Assembly (NCBI GenBank): GCA_948736885.1
Contig: CAPXWY010000001.1
Location: 1 to 64,000, forward strand
Source: an uncultured Alistipes sp.
GTDB taxonomy: Bacteria; Bacteroidota; Bacteroidia; Bacteroidales; Rikenellaceae
Reading direction: 5' to 3'
Length of the DNA: 64,000 nt
Positions 60,575 to 64,000 of the stretch are shown here, piece by piece (the stretch's first letter is position 1; every line of letters starts with the position of its first letter). The position numbers were made by a program, and so were the translations under genes. The notes under the pieces were generated by a model. That model was not told the origin of the DNA. It saw only the letters and a program-made list of their open reading frames with translations, and searched no databases.

Positions 60575-61951
60575 CTATTGTTTGAGTATCCTCAACGAAT
60601 TGGGATACAGATTGTTCACCCTGCCTCCTATGCGCTTGGCGAAGCCCAGGGCCCGCCCCTCGGCACACACCAGATTCATCCCCTCGGCCAACGCGTCGGG
60701 CCGCACCTCCGCCCGCCGCAGATAGCTTAGCGTCTCGTCGGGGCCGAACTCCGCCACAGGCACCGCCGCGCGGTCGAGACCCACGAAAAAGGCCAGCGCC
60801 GGGTCGGGCTTGAGCCGCCCTTTGAACAGCTGCCCCATCGCCACGCCCGAGCAGATGACGGGCAGCGCTTCGGAGAGGGTCCGCACGGCCTCGGCCTGCG
60901 CGGCAGGCCAGCCGTAGAACGTATCGCCCACCGTCACGAAACGCATGGCGGCAGGCTCCCGCACCCAACGGCCCAATTCGGCCACGGCTCCTTTGTCGGC
61001 CTGCCCGAAAAGCGTTCGGCGGGCCTTAGGGCTCCGCATCCGGCCGCCGAGGTCCGGCGACTTGCAGGCCACGGCGGCAAAAAAGCCCTCGCCGCAGGCC
61101 CTGTGCGGGAAAAACCGATAGGTCCGGAACGCCCCGACCTGCCCGCAGACGATGCCCCACTCCGCCCCAACTTCGGGCACGGCGGCTTCGGCCACCTCGT
61201 CGCCCGCCCATGCGAGCATCCGTTCGAGCGTTCCCTCGTCCTCGTCGCGGTTGAAGGTGCAGGTGCTGTAAATCAACCTCCCGCCGGGTTTCAGTGCGCG
61301 CCACGCTTCGCGCAGAATCGCATCCTGCCGCGCGGCGCACAACCGCACATTGCCCTCGCTCCACTCGCCGCGCGAAGCGGGGTCCTTGCGGAACATCCCC
61401 TCGCCCGAACACGGAGCGTCGACGGCCACCGCGTCGAACCAATTCTCGAACTCCCCCAGCGCCTTGGGCTCGCAGGTCGTGACCGCCACGTTGCCCGTGC
61501 CCCACTTGCGCACGTTGTCGGCGAGGACCGAAGCCCGGCGGCGGTCTATCTCGTTGGCGACGACCAGCCCCTCGGGTCCCACGAGCGAAGCGTACAAAGT
61601 CGTCTTGCCGCCGGGAGCCGCACAAAGATCGAGCACCCGCCGCCCGGCGACGTCGCCGACCAACCGCCCGACGAACTGCGAAGCAGCCTCCTGCACGTAA
61701 TAAGCCCCGGCATGGAACGCGGGGTCGAACGTGAACTGCGGCCGCTCAGCCAGGTAGTGCCCGTCGGCACACCAGGGCACCCGTCCGCAGGCTCCGAGAC
61801 GCCGCAGCAAAGCCCCGGCATCGCCGCACTTGGCGGGATGAAGCCGGACGCTCACGGGCGGCACGCCGTCGAGCGCCGCACAAAGCGCGGCCCCCTCTTC
61901 GGGCCCGAGGTCGCGGACGACGCGCCCGGCGAAAGCGACGGGAAGCTCCAT
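60575..61951 (-). CDS. RsmB/NOP-family 16S rRNA m5C methyltransferase (RsmF-like)
   Basis: A 458-residue protein. Methyltransferase core: YYVQEAASQF, LDLCAAPGGKTT (SAM loop), VVANEIDRRR, VDAPCSGEGMFRKDP (catalytic PC motif) and IYSTCTFNRDEDE (TC Cys). The C-terminus has an RsmF-type PUA-like region (GRLKPDPALA to GRVNNLYPN). It methylates cytosine in rRNA, probably 16S. It starts 1 nt from the end of the deoxynucleoside kinase gene. Confidence 0.92.
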   Translation of the reverse strand: MELPVAFAGRVVRDLGPEEGAALCAALDGVPPVSVRLHPAKCGDAGALLRRLGACGRVPWCADGHYLAERPQFTFDPAFHAGAYYVQEAASQFVGRLVGDVAGRRVLDLCAAPGGKTTLYASLVGPEGLVVANEIDRRRASVLADNVRKWGTGNVAVTTCEPKALGEFENWFDAVAVDAPCSGEGMFRKDPASRGEWSEGNVRLCAARQDAILREAWRALKPGGRLIYSTCTFNRDEDEGTLERMLAWAGDEVAEAAVPEVGAEWGIVCGQVGAFRTYRFFPHRACGEGFFAAVACKSPDLGGRMRSPKARRTLFGQADKGAVAELGRWVREPAAMRFVTVGDTFYGWPAAQAEAVRTLSEALPVICSGVAMGQLFKGRLKPDPALAFFVGLDRAAVPVAEFGPDETLSYLRRAEVRPDALAEGMNLVCAEGRALGFAKRIGGRVNNLYPNSLRILKQ

Positions 61952-61952
61952 G

Positions 61953-62564
61953 CTATTTCACGCCGAGGGCGTCGATGCGGGCGCAGATACGCTCGAACAC
62001 GGCGGCGTCCGAAACGAAATCCTCGTGGTCCTTGTCGATGACGAGCATGTCGCCCTCGTAGATATTATCGATCCAATGATTGTACTTGTTGTTGAGCCGC
62101 CGCAGGTAGGCCTCGTCGATATTCATCTCGTAATCGCGCCCGCGCTTGCGAATCTGCGAAATGAGCGTCGGAACGCCCGCCCGGAGGTAAATCAGCAGGT
62201 CGGGCCGCGGAATCAGCGTTGTGATGAGCCGGAAAATCTTCATGTAGGTCTCGATGTCGCGCGACGACATGAGCCCCATTTCGTGGAGGTTGTCGGCGAA
62301 GATGTGGGCATCCTCGTAGATGGTCCTGTCCTGGAAGATGATGCCCTTCCGGCTGTCGCCGAGCATCTCCATGGTCTGCTGGATACGGCTCCCGAGGAAC
62401 GAAATCTGAAGGTTGAACGACCAGCGGTTCATGTCGTTGTAGAAGTCGCCGATGTAGGGGTTGTCGCTCTCTTCGTAATAGGCTTTGGCGCAATAGCGCT
62501 CGGTCAGCATTTGGGTCAGCGTGGTCTTTCCGCTTCCGATGTTACCGGCAATGGCAATATACAT
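61953..62564 (-). CDS. Deoxynucleoside kinase
   Basis: A 203-residue protein of the dNK family: P-loop GNIGSGKTTL (residues 8-17), the DRT-type motif in QDRTIYEDAHIF (substrate-binding), and LIYLRAGVPTLISQIRKRGRDYE (LID). It phosphorylates deoxynucleosides, probably deoxyadenosine or deoxyguanosine as in other Bacteroidetes (inferred). Tight overlap with the methyltransferase gene. Confidence 0.94.
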   Translation of the reverse strand: MYIAIAGNIGSGKTTLTQMLTERYCAKAYYEESDNPYIGDFYNDMNRWSFNLQISFLGSRIQQTMEMLGDSRKGIIFQDRTIYEDAHIFADNLHEMGLMSSRDIETYMKIFRLITTLIPRPDLLIYLRAGVPTLISQIRKRGRDYEMNIDEAYLRRLNNKYNHWIDNIYEGDMLVIDKDHEDFVSDAAVFERICARIDALGVK

Positions 62565-62568
62565 TAAT

Positions 62569-62592
62569 TAAAAATTAAGAATTAAAAATTCA
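62569..62592. repeat. AT-rich simple repeat shared with 48043-48066
   Basis: The AATTAAAAATTAAGAATTAAAAATT block upstream of the kinase gene is the reverse complement of the block upstream of thiL. The 84-bp gap holds no clear promoter. Confidence 0.5.
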
Positions 62593-62648
62593 AAATCATG
62601 CGGCGGCGTTCAGGTCGGCACGTTCCAGCAACCTTTCATGACCGGGGT

Positions 62649-64000
62649 TCAAACTTGCGCGCTTTCCGACACGAACTTCAGCAGGTCGTCGGCCACGCGG
62701 CGGTCGTTGACCAGCCGCGGCACCTTGTTCTTGCCGCGGGACTGCATCCAGCCCATGAAGGTCCCCGGCGCCACGACCGTCAGGTGCTGACGCTCCAGGG
62801 TGGTCTGCCGCTTGGCGTCGTAATCGGAATTGACGCTCCGCAAGGCCTCGTCGAGCGCCGCGGCGAACCGCTCCAGGTCGTCGGGCTGCCGGCCGAACTC
62901 GACGAACCACTCGTGGGCGCCCCGCTCGCTGAGCGACATGTAAAGCGGCGCCACGCTGTACTCCGTGACGACGGCCCCCGTGCGGGTGCAGGCTTCGGCC
63001 AGGGCACGGTCGGCGTTTTCGACTATGAGCTCCTCGCCGAAGACATTGATGTACTGACGCGTACGCCCGGCGAAACGGATGCGGTAAGGGTCGGTCGACG
63101 TGAACTCCACGCGGTCGCCGATTTCGTAGCGCCACAGCCCGTTGTTGGAGGAGATGATCATGGCGTAACTGCGGCCCGGCCGAACCCCTGCCAACGGCAG
63201 GACGGTATGTCCGTCGCGGAACTCGAAATAAGTGCCGTAATCGAGCATCAGCAGCATGTCGTCGCGCTGCGGGTCGTCGGCCAGCGCGAAGAAGCCCTCC
63301 GAAGCGTTGTAAGTCTCCATGTAGCGCATGCCGGGCGAAGGAATCAGCGCCTCGAACGAACGGCGGTAGGGAGCGAACTCGACGCCCCCGTGGGCGAACA
63401 GCTCCAAATCGGGCCACACCTCCAGCAAGTTGCTCTTGCCGGTGAACTCCAGCACGCGGCGCATCAACGCCAGATTCCACGACGGAACGCCGGCGAACGC
63501 CACGATATGCTGCCCGGAACACTCGCGGGCGATAGCCTCGGCCTTGCGGTCGAAATCGGAGATGATGGCCGTAGAACTCCTGGGAGCCCGGATCCCGCGG
63601 CTGAGAAAAGCCGTCTCGTGAATCAGCAAGGCCGAGAGGTCGCCGACGAGGTTGCGCCCCTCGCGGCGGCACGACCCGCCCAACGTGAGGGTCTTGCCGT
63701 CGAACATGCGGGTGCGGGGATTGGCATCGGCGACGAGCGCGGCCAGATCGCGCATGCCGAGCGTATGGTTCCACCAAAGCGACTCGCGCGTGACGGGGAT
63801 ATACTTGCTGCGGTCCGACGTGGTCCCCGACGACCGGGCGAAGAGACCGACGCGGCCGGGAGCGGCGACGTTGCGCTCGCCCGCGACCATGCGCTCGATC
63901 CACGGCTTGAACGAATCGTAATCGAACACGGGAACCAAGGCGCAGAAATGCGCGGGAGTCCGGGCCGCCGACAAGCCGTACCGCTTGCCGAAAGCCGTAC
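62649..64000 (-). CDS. GH3 auxin-responsive-promoter-family protein (5' end outside window)
   Basis: At least 450 codons, open to the right edge. The reading frame continues past the TTG at 63974 to the window end (AFGKRYGL precedes it), so this is not the start. Family blocks: FARSSGTTSDRSKYIPVT (ATP-binding loop), ETYNASEGFFA, LDYGTYFEF, YEIGDRVEFTSTDPYRI and GFMGW-type closing segment. Plant GH3 enzymes are acyl-adenylating amido synthetases; bacterial members are common in Bacteroidetes and of unknown substrate. Confidence 0.9.
   Translation of the reverse strand, partial: TAFGKRYGLSAARTPAHFCALVPVFDYDSFKPWIERMVAGERNVAAPGRVGLFARSSGTTSDRSKYIPVTRESLWWNHTLGMRDLAALVADANPRTRMFDGKTLTLGGSCRREGRNLVGDLSALLIHETAFLSRGIRAPRSSTAIISDFDRKAEAIARECSGQHIVAFAGVPSWNLALMRRVLEFTGKSNLLEVWPDLELFAHGGVEFAPYRRSFEALIPSPGMRYMETYNASEGFFALADDPQRDDMLLMLDYGTYFEFRDGHTVLPLAGVRPGRSYAMIISSNNGLWRYEIGDRVEFTSTDPYRIRFAGRTRQYINVFGEELIVENADRALAEACTRTGAVVTEYSVAPLYMSLSERGAHEWFVEFGRQPDDLERFAAALDEALRSVNSDYDAKRQTTLERQHLTVVAPGTFMGWMQSRGKNKVPRLVNDRRVADDLLKFVSESAQV

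Overview
The window is bacterial chromosome from a Bacteroidales member, most likely Alistipes or a close Rikenellaceae relative. The evidence is the 5' end of a 16S rRNA gene at the left edge (minus strand), a SusC/SusD pair, promoters of the Bacteroidetes type (TTTG-N19-21-TAnnTTTG), high-GC coding DNA with AT-rich intergenic gaps, and an Rnf complex encoded with NAD synthesis. Species is an inference from memory of the 16S sequence.

Layout. 1-1000: 16S 5' end with three tandem promoters reading left. 1.1-7.3 kb: a permuted NlpC/P60-like lipoprotein, MgtC-like membrane protein, subtilisin-like lipoprotein, lipocalin-like lipoprotein, rpmI-rplT, and a metallo-beta-lactamase-fold lipoprotein. 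7.4-10.8 kb (minus): a Cys/His-rich membrane protein, a TonB-dependent receptor and a periplasmic heavy-metal-binding protein, a likely metal-uptake set. 10.9-14.7 kb (plus): recQ, a DEDDy exonuclease and an RlmI-type methyltransferase. 14.8-20.5 kb (minus): yidC, pyrG and a DUF349 protein. 20.6-25.2 kb (plus): an orphan response regulator, ackA, then ptb and buk, giving two routes from acyl-CoA or acyl-phosphate to ATP.

25.3-44.1 kb (minus) is the most distinctive region: a polysaccharide utilisation locus (PUL) of about 18.7 kb, apparently transcribed from one promoter. Order of transcription: LacI-family regulator, short-chain dehydrogenase (likely fructuronate reductase), mannonate dehydratase, SusC, SusD, a fasciclin-domain lipoprotein, an unrecognised surface lipoprotein, a GH71/99-like enzyme, GH31, GH2 with a malectin-like C-terminus, a truncated sialate O-acetylesterase remnant, and an agarase/GH50-like enzyme. 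The two uronate-catabolic genes suggest a glycan that carries uronic acid. A perfect 20-bp palindrome overlaps the -33 box of the regulator's promoter, which suggests autoregulation by the LacI protein in place of the usual SusR, hybrid two-component or ECF control.

44.3-50.5 kb: a Wzx-type flippase, pyk, aroQ, thiL (plus), an FtsB/DivIC-like protein, queE and hpt. 50.9-58.2 kb (minus): nadE, rseC, then rnfB, C, D, G, E, A, the Na+/H+-translocating ferredoxin:NAD+ oxidoreductase. NadE has Gly where the glutaminase cysteine normally sits, and a roughly 157-bp element with terminal inverted repeats splits rnfB from rnfC. 58.3-64 kb (minus): a GH3-auxin-family enzyme (cut by the window edge), deoxynucleoside kinase, rRNA m5C methyltransferase, MerR-family regulator, Nif3-like protein and a coiled-coil zinc-ribbon protein.

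Intergenic gaps hold several dispersed repeat families: a promoter-like repeat, a short element ending CAGAATGACA, a roughly 72-bp element near 22.85 and 47.96 kb, and AT-rich simple repeats. No tRNA, CRISPR array, intact insertion sequence or prophage was seen.
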